Origin: an uncultured Alkalilimnicola sp.
Lineage (GTDB): Bacteria; Pseudomonadota; Gammaproteobacteria; Nitrococcales; AK92
Assembly (NCBI GenBank): GCA_937951875.1
Contig: CALGAN010000079.1
Location: 1-10,179, forward strand
Length of the DNA: 10,179 nucleotides
Direction of reading: 5' to 3'
Under the pieces are notes generated by a model, which worked only from the letters and a program-made list of their open reading frames with translations, did no database searches and was not told the origin of the DNA. Positions within the stretch are counted from its first letter, which is position 1. The number at the start of each line of letters is the position of its first letter. The translations under genes and the position numbers were made by a program. Below are positions 1 through 7,002 of this stretch, piece after piece.

Positions 1-260
1 TTCCCAAGTCGCATCTGGCCATGCACAAGCTGGTCGTGAACCAGGTGATGCTGACGATGGGCCTAGAGCAGACCCAGATGTTGGCCACGCTGTTCGACGG
101 CATCACCCGCCACAACCCCGAGGGCCTCTGGTTCCGGCGTTATGCGCAGGTGGAAGGCTTCAAGGCGGCGGTGCAGTGGCGCGACAGTGGCCGACCGATT
201 CCGGAGCGCGACGAGGCGCGGCGCCTCATCAAGGAGTTGGAGGCACGTCTTAAGAAATGA
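1..260 (+). CDS. Enoyl-CoA hydratase/isomerase family protein, C-terminal part (5' end outside window)
   Basis: The reading frame is open from base 3 and ends at TGA 258-260, so about 86 C-terminal residues are present and the start lies upstream of the window. The fragment (KLVVNQVMLTMGLEQTQML, then FDGITRHNPEGLWFR, then GFKAAVQWRDSGRPI) resembles the C-terminal helical segment of crotonase-superfamily proteins. There a helix-rich trimerisation region ends with a GFKxAVxxRDxGRP-like tail. Family members act in the cytoplasm on CoA thioesters, typically hydrating trans-2-enoyl-CoA or isomerising its double bond. The oxyanion-hole and catalytic glutamate regions are outside the window, so neither activity nor substrate can be assigned. 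The next gene starts 53 bp downstream on the same strand and encodes an acyl-CoA synthetase, so co-transcription is likely. The family call rests on recognising the C-terminal pattern only. Confidence 0.75.
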   Translation, partial: PKSHLAMHKLVVNQVMLTMGLEQTQMLATLFDGITRHNPEGLWFRRYAQVEGFKAAVQWRDSGRPIPERDEARRLIKELEARLKK

Positions 261-300
261 CGAGAGCCGATCACGTACGCCTGACAAGAACGGACAATAG

Positions 301-307
301 GGAGGAG
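301..307 (+). promoter_or_regulatory. Shine-Dalgarno GGAGGAG that sets the acyl-CoA synthetase start
   Basis: GGAGGAG lies 6 bases before ATG 314-316. The frame is open further upstream to an ATG at 257, but that codon overlaps the stop of the preceding gene and has no comparable site, so 314 is preferred. A GTG at 311 is also in frame but sits too close to the site. Confidence 0.7.
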
Positions 308-313
308 AACGTG

Positions 314-2113
314 ATGAACGATGTGGCGATTCCCCGTGACGATGCCGTCGTCGCCGAACGGCTGCGCAACGCGCCGACGCCGCTTGCTCTGCTGCGCCAG
401 ACCGCGGCCGCGCGCCCGCAGCATCCGGCCGTGGTCTATCTCCGCAGCGCCAACGATCCGGCGCCGGCGGTCATCACCTACGCGCAGCTGCTCGCCGAGG
501 TCGAGCGGGCGGCGCACGCGTTCCGTGCCGCCGGCGTGAGGGAAACGGACGGCATCGCCATTCTTCTGCCCATGGTGCCGCACGCGATTTCCAGCCTGAT
601 CGCCGCCGCGTCGGTCGGCGTCGCTTTCCCAATCAACTTGCTGCTGTCGGCCGACGCGATGGCGCCGCAGCTGGCGCTGGCCCGGACACGCGTGGTGGTC
701 ACCATGGGGCCGCATCCGGCGCTCGATGTCAGGGCGCGAGTCGACGCGGCGCTGGCGCGGTTGAGCGAGAAACCGACGGTGGTTGAGCTGCCGCTCGGTG
801 AGCCGTCGCCCGGTGCCCTGAGCTGGAGCGAGTTCCTGCAATCCGGCGGCGGCGACAATAGCGAGCTGCCGGTTGGCTCGGATCAGCGCGGCGCCGTCCT
901 GGTGCATACCGGCGGCAGCATGGGCTCTCCCAAGCTCGCCGAGCTGTCGCAACGCAATCTGGCCGCCGGCGGGCTCATGGCCGCCGCCGGGTTCGGCTGG
1001 CGCGCCGACGACAGAATCCTCAGCGGCCTGCCGCTGTTCCATGTCGGCGGTGCCGTCGACGCGGTGATGTCCGCCATCGCCGTCGGTGCAACGGTGATGT
1101 TCCCCACCGCCCTGGGCTTGCGAAACCCCGAGGTGATCGCCCGTTTCTGGACGATCGTCGACGAGAGCGAAGCCACGATCGTCGCCAGTGTGCCCACTGG
1201 GCTGGCCGCCGTCGCTGGCAGCCCGCGCCAGGACGCGCGGCTGAGCACGCTTCGCGCGTTCGTCACCGGCGGTTCGCCGTTGCCCGCCGAGCTGGCGCGG
1301 CGTCTGGAAGCGCTTAGCGGCAAGCCGATCTATCAACTCTACGGCATGACTGAGAGCGCCGGCATCGCCACCGCCCAGTTCATCGACGGCGAGTTTCACG
1401 CGCCGTGTGGAGGACTTCCGGTGCCGCTGGCGCGCCTGTCGATCGACGAGCCTGGCCGGCCGCTGCAGCCCGGTCAGCGCGGCGAAATCTACATTAGCGG
1501 CCCGAACGTCTTCCTGGGCTACCGCTCTGGCACCGGCGTTCACGATGGCCCGGTGGACGGCTGGGTGGCGTCGGGGGATCTCGGTGAAGTCACGGAAACC
1601 GGCGAAATCCGGATCGTCGGCCGCTCCAAGGACGTGATCATTCGCAGCGGCCACAATATCGATCCGCTGCTGATCGAGGAGATCGCCGTAACGCATCCAG
1701 CCGTCGCTCAGGCGGCGGCCATCGCCATGCCGGACAGCTACGCCGGCGAACTGCCGGTGCTGTACGTGGTGCTCAAGCCAGGCGCCGAAGCCACGGCAGA
1801 GGAGATCGTCGACTACGTCGGCCAGCGCATCGCCGAACCGCCGGCACGGCCGAAAGCGGCGTTCATCCTCGGCGAGCTGCCGCTGACGCCGATCGGCAAG
1901 GTGGCGCGTTACCGGCTGCGGCAAATGGCCGCCGAGCAACGGGTACGGATGGCCTTGCAGGACAACCCGGCGATCGCCGGGTTGGAATGCGCCGACGGCT
2001 CCGCCCGCCGCATCGCGGTGCGCTGGCGGGCAGAGGCGACGGAAAGCGAGCGCCGGCAAGCGGAGCGGATCATCGCCGAGCTGGGCCTGGAGCTCGCCGC
2101 GGCCTCGGAGTGA
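314..2113 (+). CDS. AMP-binding acyl-CoA synthetase (ANL superfamily)
   Basis: This 599-residue enzyme should activate a carboxylic acid to its acyl-CoA through an acyl-adenylate in the cytoplasm. ANL motifs appear in order: the phosphate-binding loop HTGGSMGSPK (198-207), YGMTE (343-347), the ribose-binding aspartate in WVASGD (D422), the hinge region GRSKDVIIRSGHNIDP, and the C-terminal catalytic lysine in TPIGK (K529). Length and the pattern PLFHVGGAVDA, ISGPNVFLGY and GHNIDPLLIEE resemble a fatty-acyl/AMP-binding subfamily of about 600-630 residues that is distinct from classical FadD. After K529 there is a tail of about 70 residues, as in that subfamily. The oddity is the loop: relatives I recall read TGGTTG, whereas here it is TGGSMG, with methionine at a usual threonine (M203). 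The other motifs are intact, so the enzyme is probably active. It follows an enoyl-CoA hydratase gene by 53 bp. The substrate is unknown; medium- or long-chain fatty, aryl or terpenoid acids are all possible. Confidence 0.9.
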   Translation: MNDVAIPRDDAVVAERLRNAPTPLALLRQTAAARPQHPAVVYLRSANDPAPAVITYAQLLAEVERAAHAFRAAGVRETDGIAILLPMVPHAISSLIAAASVGVAFPINLLLSADAMAPQLALARTRVVVTMGPHPALDVRARVDAALARLSEKPTVVELPLGEPSPGALSWSEFLQSGGGDNSELPVGSDQRGAVLVHTGGSMGSPKLAELSQRNLAAGGLMAAAGFGWRADDRILSGLPLFHVGGAVDAVMSAIAVGATVMFPTALGLRNPEVIARFWTIVDESEATIVASVPTGLAAVAGSPRQDARLSTLRAFVTGGSPLPAELARRLEALSGKPIYQLYGMTESAGIATAQFIDGEFHAPCGGLPVPLARLSIDEPGRPLQPGQRGEIYISGPNVFLGYRSGTGVHDGPVDGWVASGDLGEVTETGEIRIVGRSKDVIIRSGHNIDPLLIEEIAVTHPAVAQAAAIAMPDSYAGELPVLYVVLKPGAEATAEEIVDYVGQRIAEPPARPKAAFILGELPLTPIGKVARYRLRQMAAEQRVRMALQDNPAIAGLECADGSARRIAVRWRAEATESERRQAERIIAELGLELAAASE

Positions 2114-2129
2114 CAACCCGAGAGGCCGC
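2099..2129. terminator. Hairpin spanning two convergent stop codons, possible shared terminator
   Basis: GCGGCCT (2099-2105) pairs with AGGCCGC (2123-2129). CGG (2106-2108) pairs with CCG (2118-2120), leaving a 2-base bulge and a 9-base loop. The stem contains the stop of the synthetase (2111-2113) and abuts the stop of the convergent gene (2130-2132). There is no run of T on either side, so intrinsic termination is not assured. The hairpin is visible; its role is inferred from its position between converging genes. Confidence 0.35.
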
Positions 2130-3266
2130 TCACTGCATCGCCAACCGACCGTCGGACCGTAAGATCACGCGGGTGCCGAAGGCGGCGCCGATCCGGCTCG
2201 ACAGCTCCGCTAGCCATCGGGCGTCGTCGGGCGCCGCGCGCTGGAGCCGCAGCCGCCGCAGCTGCAGGGGTGTCATCTCCAGCGCCAACAGGCGACCGTC
2301 GCGCCTGCTCAGCCGCGGGAAGTACATCAGCACCAAATCGCCGCGAAAGGCCTCGTAGCCGCGGATGCCTTCGTAATCGTTCAGGAAATCGCCGCAGCCG
2401 TACAGGATGAGATGGTCACGGTAGACCTCGATCGGACGCGGATGGTGCGAGGAATGCCCGTGAATCAGGTCGATGCCGGCATGATCGATCAGCGCGTGGG
2501 CGAACTCTCGGTGGGCCGGCGGCACCTCATGGCCCCAGTTGCCGCCCCAGTGGATCGAGACGAGCGCCACGTCGCCCGGGCGTTTGTACTCGGCCACACG
2601 CGCGGCGATCCGTTCCGCCGTGACTGAGGAAAGGTCTGGCAACAAATCGATGCCAGACCGAGTCGCGGTGGCGGCCCAGGCCGTCGGCACACCGCTGCTG
2701 GCATCGGCACAGGCGAACACCAGTAAGTGGCCGCCGCCGGGCAGGCCGAACACCGCCGGCCGCCGCGCCGCCGCCAGATCCTCGCCCGCGCCCGCGGTGG
2801 CGATGCCGGCGGCGCGCAGCGTAGCCAGCGTCTCGCGCAGACCATCGTAGCCCCAATCCAGCACATGGTTGTTGGCCAGCACGCAGCAATCCACGCCGGC
2901 GGCGGTGAGGCAGGGCATGTTGGCGGGATGCATGCGGTAGTGGATGCCTTTGCCGGGCCATGGCCGGGAGCAGGTGGTGATGCTGGCTTCTAGGTTCACC
3001 AGCCGCAAATCCGGTGCCTGCGCGGCCAGCTCGGATAGGGCATCACCCCAGACATAGGCGTAATCCACCGGTCGCGGGATGGCGCCATTCATGCGCTCGG
3101 CCAGCGCCACGTAATCCCGGGCGTCGTGGATATAGGGCTCATATAGATCCGGTGCGCTGGGGGAGGGCAGGATCTGGTCGACACCGCGACCGAGCATGAC
3201 GTCGCCGCAGAGGAAGAGGCGGAGAGTGTCATTGTCTTGGTGCGGCTGAACTCTGCTGTCAGGCAT
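2130..3266 (-). CDS. CapA/PgsA-family metallophosphoesterase-like protein
   Basis: This 378-residue protein matches the bacterial CapA family (PGA_cap), which has a calcineurin-like metallophosphoesterase fold. Ordered motifs are GDVMLGR (21-27), NLEAS (91-95), LANNHVLDWG (130-139), HWGGNWG (239-245), HGHSSHHP (269-276) and GCGDFLNDYEG (290-300). The Asp, Asn and His residues in these blocks are the expected metal ligands. Some family members take part in poly-gamma-glutamate capsule formation, but most homologues in proteobacteria have no proven role, and no capB, capC or pgs-like gene is nearby. Capsule synthesis should therefore not be assumed. There is no N-terminal signal peptide or membrane anchor, unlike Bacillus CapA, so a cytoplasmic location is more likely. 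The ATG at 3264-3266 has a good GGAGG 9 bases upstream (3276-3280). The gene lies 70 bp downstream of the NADH dehydrogenase on the same strand and may share its transcript. Confidence 0.88.
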   Translation of the reverse strand: MPDSRVQPHQDNDTLRLFLCGDVMLGRGVDQILPSPSAPDLYEPYIHDARDYVALAERMNGAIPRPVDYAYVWGDALSELAAQAPDLRLVNLEASITTCSRPWPGKGIHYRMHPANMPCLTAAGVDCCVLANNHVLDWGYDGLRETLATLRAAGIATAGAGEDLAAARRPAVFGLPGGGHLLVFACADASSGVPTAWAATATRSGIDLLPDLSSVTAERIAARVAEYKRPGDVALVSIHWGGNWGHEVPPAHREFAHALIDHAGIDLIHGHSSHHPRPIEVYRDHLILYGCGDFLNDYEGIRGYEAFRGDLVLMYFPRLSRRDGRLLALEMTPLQLRRLRLQRAAPDDARWLAELSSRIGAAFGTRVILRSDGRLAMQ

Positions 3267-3275
3267 GCGAGTCGG

Positions 3276-3280
3276 CCTCC
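3276..3280 (-). promoter_or_regulatory. Shine-Dalgarno GGAGG of the CapA-family gene
   Basis: On the minus strand GGAGG is followed by 9 bases and then the ATG at 3266-3264. This supports that start and indicates independent translation initiation within a possible ndh-capA transcript. Confidence 0.6.
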
Positions 3281-3283
3281 AAC

Positions 3284-3316
3284 GGTTGCCGTGATAGGGG
3301 CTTTAGTACGGCAATC
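3284..3316 (-). other. Hairpin between ndh and the CapA-family gene
   Basis: GGTTGCCGT (3284-3292) and ACGGCAATC (3308-3316) form a 9-bp stem with one G-T wobble around a 15-base loop. It sits between the ndh stop and the ribosome binding site of the next minus-strand gene. No T run follows on the minus strand, so it could be an mRNA processing or stability element, an attenuator, or chance. Confidence 0.3.
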
Positions 3317-3336
3317 CATGGGCTGATCGGTCTTGC

Positions 3337-4656
3337 TCAATTTCGTGTCATGTCGGCGGGTGCGATGTGGTGCTCGCTCTTTCCGTCTTGAAGCGGGGAG
3401 GGGCAGGGTACGCCGGTGATGAGGCGGGCGCCTTTGCCGAACGTGATGTAGGACCACAGCCATTGCAGCGCCACCAGCATCGGCGCCCGTACGCCGATCA
3501 GAAAGTACAGGTGCGCGATGCCCCATACCCACCACGCCAGCAGTCCCTTCAGGCGCACTCGACCGAAATCGATCACGGCGGCATTGCGGCCGATGGTGGC
3601 GAGATTGCCGCGGTGCACGTAGCGGAAGCGCGCGCTCGGCCGCTTGCTCGCGGCTTTCGCCTTGATCAGTTCGGCGACGAACTTGCCCTGCTGCTTGGCG
3701 GCCGGCGCGATGCCGGGAACGGGCTTGCCTTCGTCGTCGAGCACCAGGGCGGTATCGCCGATGACGAACACCTCGGGATGCCCAGGCACCGACAGATCCG
3801 GCTCGACCTTGACCCGCCCGGCGCAGTCAGCCTCGGCGCGCAGCCACTGGGCAGCGGGCGAGGCCTGCACGCCGGCCGCCCAGATGACGGTCCCCACCGG
3901 AACACGTTGACCGCCGATGCTCACCCCCTGCGCGTCGACATCCGTCACCGTCGCACCCAAGCGGACTTCCACACCGAGCTTGGCCAGCGCCTGGTGGGCA
4001 TAAGCGGAGAGCTCCTCGGGAAAAGCCGCCAGCACTCGCGGCCCGGCCTCGACCAACAGAATGCGCGCGCGGTGTGGGTTGATGCGGCGGAAGTCGCGGG
4101 CTAGCGCGCGATGGGCGAGTTCCGCAAGCGCCCCGGCCATCTCGACCCCGGTAGGGCCGGCACCGACCACGACGAAGGTCAGCAGCCGCTGCTGCTCGGC
4201 GGGATCGTCGGCCATTTCGGCGCGCTCGAAGGCCAGCAGCACGCGATGGCGGATCGACGTGGCGTCGTCGATCTGCTTCAAGCCCGGTGCGTACGCTTCC
4301 CATTCGTCGTGGCCGAAGTAAGCATGGCGTGCGCCGGTGGCGATGATCAGGAAATCGTAGGGCAGACGCCGGTCGGTGTAGATCACCTCTTGGCGCGCGA
4401 GATCCACATCCACGACCTCGTTCATGAGCATCACGGTGTTGCGCTGCTCGCGAAGAATGGCCCGGATCGGCCAAGCGATATCCGCGGGCGACAACCCAGC
4501 GGTCGCGACCTGATAGAGCAGTGGCTGAAACAGGTGGTAGTTGCGCCGGTCGACCACGGTCACGTCTAGCGGTGCTCTGGCCAGCGTCTTGGCCGCTTCC
4601 AGCCCGCCAAAGCCGGCGCCCACGATCACCACCCGTTTGCGCTGCGTCCCATTCAT
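3337..4656 (-). CDS. ndh: Type II NADH:quinone dehydrogenase (NDH-2)
   Basis: This is a 439-residue, single-subunit, FAD-containing respiratory enzyme that oxidises NADH and reduces membrane quinone without pumping protons. The N-terminal FAD site is VIVGAGFGGLEA (11-21, GxGxxG at 13-18). It is followed by YHLFQPLLYQVATAGL (40-55), typical of NDH-2. The second dinucleotide fold, for NADH, is VVVGAGPTGVEMAG (162-175), with the acidic residue E203 ending its second strand. VIWAAGV (257-263) and VFVIGD (296-301) complete the flavin site. APAAKQQG (317-324) is the quinone-site motif. The C-terminal part (GLLAWWVWGIAHLYFL and VALQWLWSYITF) is aromatic and amphipathic, as expected for peripheral attachment to the inner membrane. 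The frame is open 50 codons further upstream, but that stretch (rich in Ser and Arg) does not resemble NDH-2. ATG 4654-4656 places the FAD loop at residue 13 and gives the usual length, although its ribosome binding site is weak. The gene is divergent from fadD across 444 bp. Confidence 0.93.
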   Translation of the reverse strand: MNGTQRKRVVIVGAGFGGLEAAKTLARAPLDVTVVDRRNYHLFQPLLYQVATAGLSPADIAWPIRAILREQRNTVMLMNEVVDVDLARQEVIYTDRRLPYDFLIIATGARHAYFGHDEWEAYAPGLKQIDDATSIRHRVLLAFERAEMADDPAEQQRLLTFVVVGAGPTGVEMAGALAELAHRALARDFRRINPHRARILLVEAGPRVLAAFPEELSAYAHQALAKLGVEVRLGATVTDVDAQGVSIGGQRVPVGTVIWAAGVQASPAAQWLRAEADCAGRVKVEPDLSVPGHPEVFVIGDTALVLDDEGKPVPGIAPAAKQQGKFVAELIKAKAASKRPSARFRYVHRGNLATIGRNAAVIDFGRVRLKGLLAWWVWGIAHLYFLIGVRAPMLVALQWLWSYITFGKGARLITGVPCPSPLQDGKSEHHIAPADMTRN

Positions 4657-4814
4657 GCGATCCCGAACCGGACAGTCTTGGCTAGCGGCGGATTCACGAG
4701 CTGAGGTAGGGCTAGAGCGCGCGCGGGGCAATGATCCGAGTGTGTGGACACGGCTTCGGTCACCACTAGAAGTCAACGATGCGGTTGGCGCCGGGAATGG
4801 GGCCATGGGTGTCG

Positions 4815-4848
4815 GTGTGATGTATATTTAACATAATATACATTACAC
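4815..4848. promoter_or_regulatory. 34-bp AT-rich palindrome, probable repressor operator
   Basis: The left arm GTGTGATGTATATT (4815-4828) and right arm AATATACATTACAC (4835-4848) are reverse complements at 13 of 14 positions. The inner 9 bp are perfect, and the arms flank TAACAT. The block is strikingly AT-rich against its surroundings. Its size and symmetry fit a site for a dimeric, or double-dimeric, regulator such as TetR- or GntR-type proteins; this is inference. It matches no consensus I can name with confidence. It lies 159 bp before ndh and 252 bp before fadD, so either gene could be the target. Confidence 0.6.
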
Positions 4849-4962
4849 GCATATTAGGATGCAGCTTTGCCGCTGGTCGGCCCTGGCTGCTGCGGACGCT
4901 TCGCTTCGCGTAGCCTAGCCGCTGGGCCTAGCCGGCGTCGCCTCGTCGTTTCCGTACTTCCG

Positions 4963-4984
4963 CGCCGTCGACGGCGACCGCCGT
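4963..4984. promoter_or_regulatory. Alternating inverted repeats CGCCGT/ACGGCG
   Basis: CGCCGTCGACGGCG (4963-4976) is a perfect 14-bp palindrome. A third half-site, CGCCGT (4979-4984), follows, so three half-sites alternate in orientation every 8 bp. It lies 25 bp before a candidate -35 element of fadD. It could be a protein-binding site or simply GC-rich sequence; GC content makes such short palindromes more common. Confidence 0.3.
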
Positions 4985-5008
4985 ATCCGCCCGTTGCTGC
5001 GGTGTGTC

Positions 5009-5037
5009 TTGCAAGTGGCTGAAACGGCCGAGATATT
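5009..5037 (+). promoter_or_regulatory. Candidate sigma-70 promoter for fadD
   Basis: TTGCAA (5009-5014) and GATATT (5032-5037) each match 4 of 6 consensus positions and are separated by exactly 17 bases. This would place the transcript start near 5044, about 57 bases before the fadD start codon. Confidence 0.35.
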
Positions 5038-5085
5038 GCCCTTGGATAACAACAACAGCCTACGCATGCCAAAGGCGGACAAGTT

Positions 5086-5092
5086 AAGGAGG
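5086..5092 (+). promoter_or_regulatory. Strong Shine-Dalgarno AAGGAGG of fadD
   Basis: AAGGAGG is a near-perfect anti-16S match, 8 bases before ATG 5101. An ATG at 5093 is out of frame, and the in-frame ATG at 5113 is further from the site, so 5101 is chosen. Confidence 0.75.
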
Positions 5093-5100
5093 ATGGTCTG

Positions 5101-6870
5101 ATGAGCGAAGCGATGACTCGGTTGTCAGCGGGTGGCGGTGAGTCGGGGCGGACAGGGTTCGAGGCGTACGACGCTCGCCCGTGGCTCAAGTTCTATCCCG
5201 AGGGACGCAGCGGCGAGCTAGGCCCGATCCCGTACCGGAACTTCGGGGAGATCATCACCAGGGCCAGTCAGACCTACGCGACGCAACCGGCCTTCACGGT
5301 TTGTCTGCCGACCGGCACCACCGGCACGCTGACCTACGCGGAGGTGGACCGACTGTCGGATCAGTTCGCCGCCTATCTGCGTTTCGAGCTCGGTCTGGCC
5401 AAGGGCGACCGGGTAGCGATTCAGAGTCCCAACTGCCTGGCTTACCCGATTTTCCTGTACGGCGCCGCCAAGGCGGGTTGCGTGATCGTCAACATCAACC
5501 CGCTCTACACGGTGCCCGAGATCGAGCACACGTTGCTCGATTCTGGCGCCAAGTTGGTGGCGATCATCGACATGTTCGCCGACAAGCTGGGGCCGATCCT
5601 GCCCAAGAGCCAGGTGCAGACCGTGCTGTTGATAAGTGTGGCGGATTTCATGCCGCCGCTGCGCAAGTTCATGGTCAAGACCGTGCAGCGGCTCAAGAAA
5701 ATGATTCCGCCCTGCCCGGTCGACGCCATGCCGTTCACCCAGGCTTTGGCGCTGGGGGCCAAGCGGTTGAAGGCCGGCGGTTCGGTCGCCAATCTGGAGG
5801 TCGAGCTGGACGATCTGCTGGCGCTGCAGTACACCGGCGGCACTACCGGGCGCGCCAAGGGTGCCATGCTCACCCATAGCAACCTGGTGGCGAACGTGGT
5901 GCAGGCGGCCAGCAACGTCGAGCAGTATCTGACCGGGGAGCGGGTGGCGCTGACCGCGCTGCCGATGTACCACATCTTCGCCATGGGCGTGTCCGGCATT
6001 TTCTACAGCCTGGGTGGCCACAACATCCTCGTCCCCAATCCGCGGCCGGTGTCCAACCTCAAGCCGGCGTTCGAGAAGTTCAACATCACGTTCTTCCCGG
6101 CGGTGAATACGCTGTTTGCCGGCCTGCTCAACGAACAGTGGTTCCGCGACAATCCGCCGCGCAATCTGCAGATCGCGGTCGGCGGCGGCACGGCGGTGCA
6201 GGATGCGGTGGCGCAGCGCTGGGAAAAGGTGGTGGGCCACCCGATCTACCAGGCCTACGGCCTGACCGAGACGAGTCCCGGCGTCTGCGCCAACCCGATC
6301 AGCGGGCCGGTGAAATTGGGCAGCATCGGCATCCCCTACCCCGGCACCCAGTTGCGCATCGTCGATGACAACGGCAACCCCGTGCCGGTGGGCCAGCCCG
6401 GCGAGCTGCTGGTCAAGGGGCCGCAGGTGATGAAAGGCTACTGGAACCGGCCGGAGGCGACGGCGGAGGCGCTCAAGGACGGTTGGTTCGCCACCGGCGA
6501 CATCGCCCGCATGGACGAGGACGGCTACTTCTACATCGTCGACCGCAAGAAGGACATGGTGATCGTGTCCGGCTTCAACGTGTACCCGAACGAGGTCGAG
6601 GAAGTCATCGCCCAGCATCCCGGTGTGCTGGAGGTGGGCGTGATCGGCGTGCCGGACGAGGAAACCGGCGAGGCGGTGCGCGCCTACGTGGTGAAGCGCG
6701 ATCCGGCGCTGACCGCCGAGGCGCTGCGTGAGCATTGCCGCAAGTCGTTGACCAACTACAAGGTGCCCAAGCAGATCGTGTTCCGCGACGAGCTGCCGAA
6801 GACGCCGGTCGGCAAGGTGCTGCGCAAGGACCTGCGCGCCGAGGCGCTCAGGGAGTTAGGTAAAAGCTAA
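5101..6870 (+). CDS. fadD: Long-chain fatty acid:CoA ligase, FadD type
   Basis: This 589-residue enzyme converts free fatty acid, ATP and CoA to acyl-CoA, AMP and pyrophosphate. It acts in the cytoplasm or at the inner face of the membrane and feeds beta-oxidation. Visible motifs are PWLKFYPEG near the N-terminus; QSPNCLAYPIFLYGAAKAG and INPLYTVPEIEHTL in the N-domain, as in FadD; the phosphate loop YTGGTTGRAKGAMLTH (244-259); LPMYHIFA; YGLTETSP (386-393); the ribose-binding aspartate in GWFATGD (D467); the fatty-acyl-CoA synthetase signature following it through DRKKDMVIVSGFNVYPNEVE; and the catalytic lysine in TPVGK (K572). Length is close to E. coli FadD, with an N-terminal extension of about 25 residues. 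All key residues are intact, so it should be active. It starts a rightward unit that may include the small gene at 7015. Paralogues are common in lipid degraders, so the exact chain-length preference is unknown. Confidence 0.94.
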   Translation: MSEAMTRLSAGGGESGRTGFEAYDARPWLKFYPEGRSGELGPIPYRNFGEIITRASQTYATQPAFTVCLPTGTTGTLTYAEVDRLSDQFAAYLRFELGLAKGDRVAIQSPNCLAYPIFLYGAAKAGCVIVNINPLYTVPEIEHTLLDSGAKLVAIIDMFADKLGPILPKSQVQTVLLISVADFMPPLRKFMVKTVQRLKKMIPPCPVDAMPFTQALALGAKRLKAGGSVANLEVELDDLLALQYTGGTTGRAKGAMLTHSNLVANVVQAASNVEQYLTGERVALTALPMYHIFAMGVSGIFYSLGGHNILVPNPRPVSNLKPAFEKFNITFFPAVNTLFAGLLNEQWFRDNPPRNLQIAVGGGTAVQDAVAQRWEKVVGHPIYQAYGLTETSPGVCANPISGPVKLGSIGIPYPGTQLRIVDDNGNPVPVGQPGELLVKGPQVMKGYWNRPEATAEALKDGWFATGDIARMDEDGYFYIVDRKKDMVIVSGFNVYPNEVEEVIAQHPGVLEVGVIGVPDEETGEAVRAYVVKRDPALTAEALREHCRKSLTNYKVPKQIVFRDELPKTPVGKVLRKDLRAEALRELGKS

Positions 6871-6916
6871 TCCTGTATGAATTCGGACCGGCTAAGCTTA
6901 AGGCTTCGTGCTGCGC

Positions 6917-6936
6917 CCGGGAGCAAGCGCTCCCGG
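6917..6936 (+). other. GC-rich hairpin downstream of fadD
   Basis: CCGGGAGC (6917-6924) and GCTCCCGG (6929-6936) form a perfect 8-bp stem with the loop AAGC. There is no T run, so it is not a standard intrinsic terminator. It may be an mRNA 3'-end stabiliser or attenuator between fadD and the small downstream gene. Confidence 0.4.
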
Positions 6937-6961
6937 CGCCGCCGAGGCTCGACGCAGCCGG

Positions 6962-6986
6962 TTCGCGGGCCGCGCGGGCTCGCGAA
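6962..6986 (+). other. Leader hairpin upstream of the small gene at 7015
   Basis: TTCGCGGGCC (6962-6971) and GGCTCGCGAA (6977-6986) pair over 10 bp with one G-U wobble and a 5-base loop. It ends 16 bases before the ribosome binding site of the small gene. No T run follows. Confidence 0.4.
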
Positions 6987-7002
6987 TATGTCACCACACG
7001 CC

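Larger units (their letters stand above)
4657..5100. promoter_or_regulatory. Divergent intergenic region between ndh and fadD
   Basis: This is 444 bp without a convincing gene. Bases 4657-4814 are ordinary GC-rich DNA with in-frame open sequence upstream of ndh. Then come a sharply AT-rich 34-bp palindrome (4815-4848), a 9-bp direct repeat GCCTAGCCG (4913-4921 and 4926-4934), a GC-rich palindrome cluster (4963-4984), a candidate promoter (5009-5037), and the fadD ribosome binding site. A minus-strand frame of 111 codons crosses this region and runs into the start of fadD, but it is rich in Arg, Pro and Ser and resembles no family I know. Confidence 0.6.

Noticed and set aside
140..2116. A 658-codon open frame on the minus strand opposite the acyl-CoA synthetase
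   Set aside because: It mirrors a well-supported gene, is rich in Arg, His, Gly and Gln, and shows no family motif. Such antisense frames are expected in GC-rich coding DNA.
4657..4806. A 50-residue N-terminal extension of NDH-2
   Set aside because: The added Ser/Arg-rich residues are not like NDH-2 or a signal peptide. The ATG at 4656 gives the normal distance to the FAD-binding loop.
4854..5189. A 111-codon minus-strand frame in the ndh-fadD intergenic region
   Set aside because: It overlaps the fadD start and ribosome binding site, is Arg/Pro-rich and resembles no known protein. I see no convincing ribosome binding site for it.
5218..6735. A 505-codon minus-strand frame opposite fadD
   Set aside because: His/Arg/Gly-rich translation without recognisable domains, lying antisense to a gene with all FadD motifs; a codon-bias artefact.
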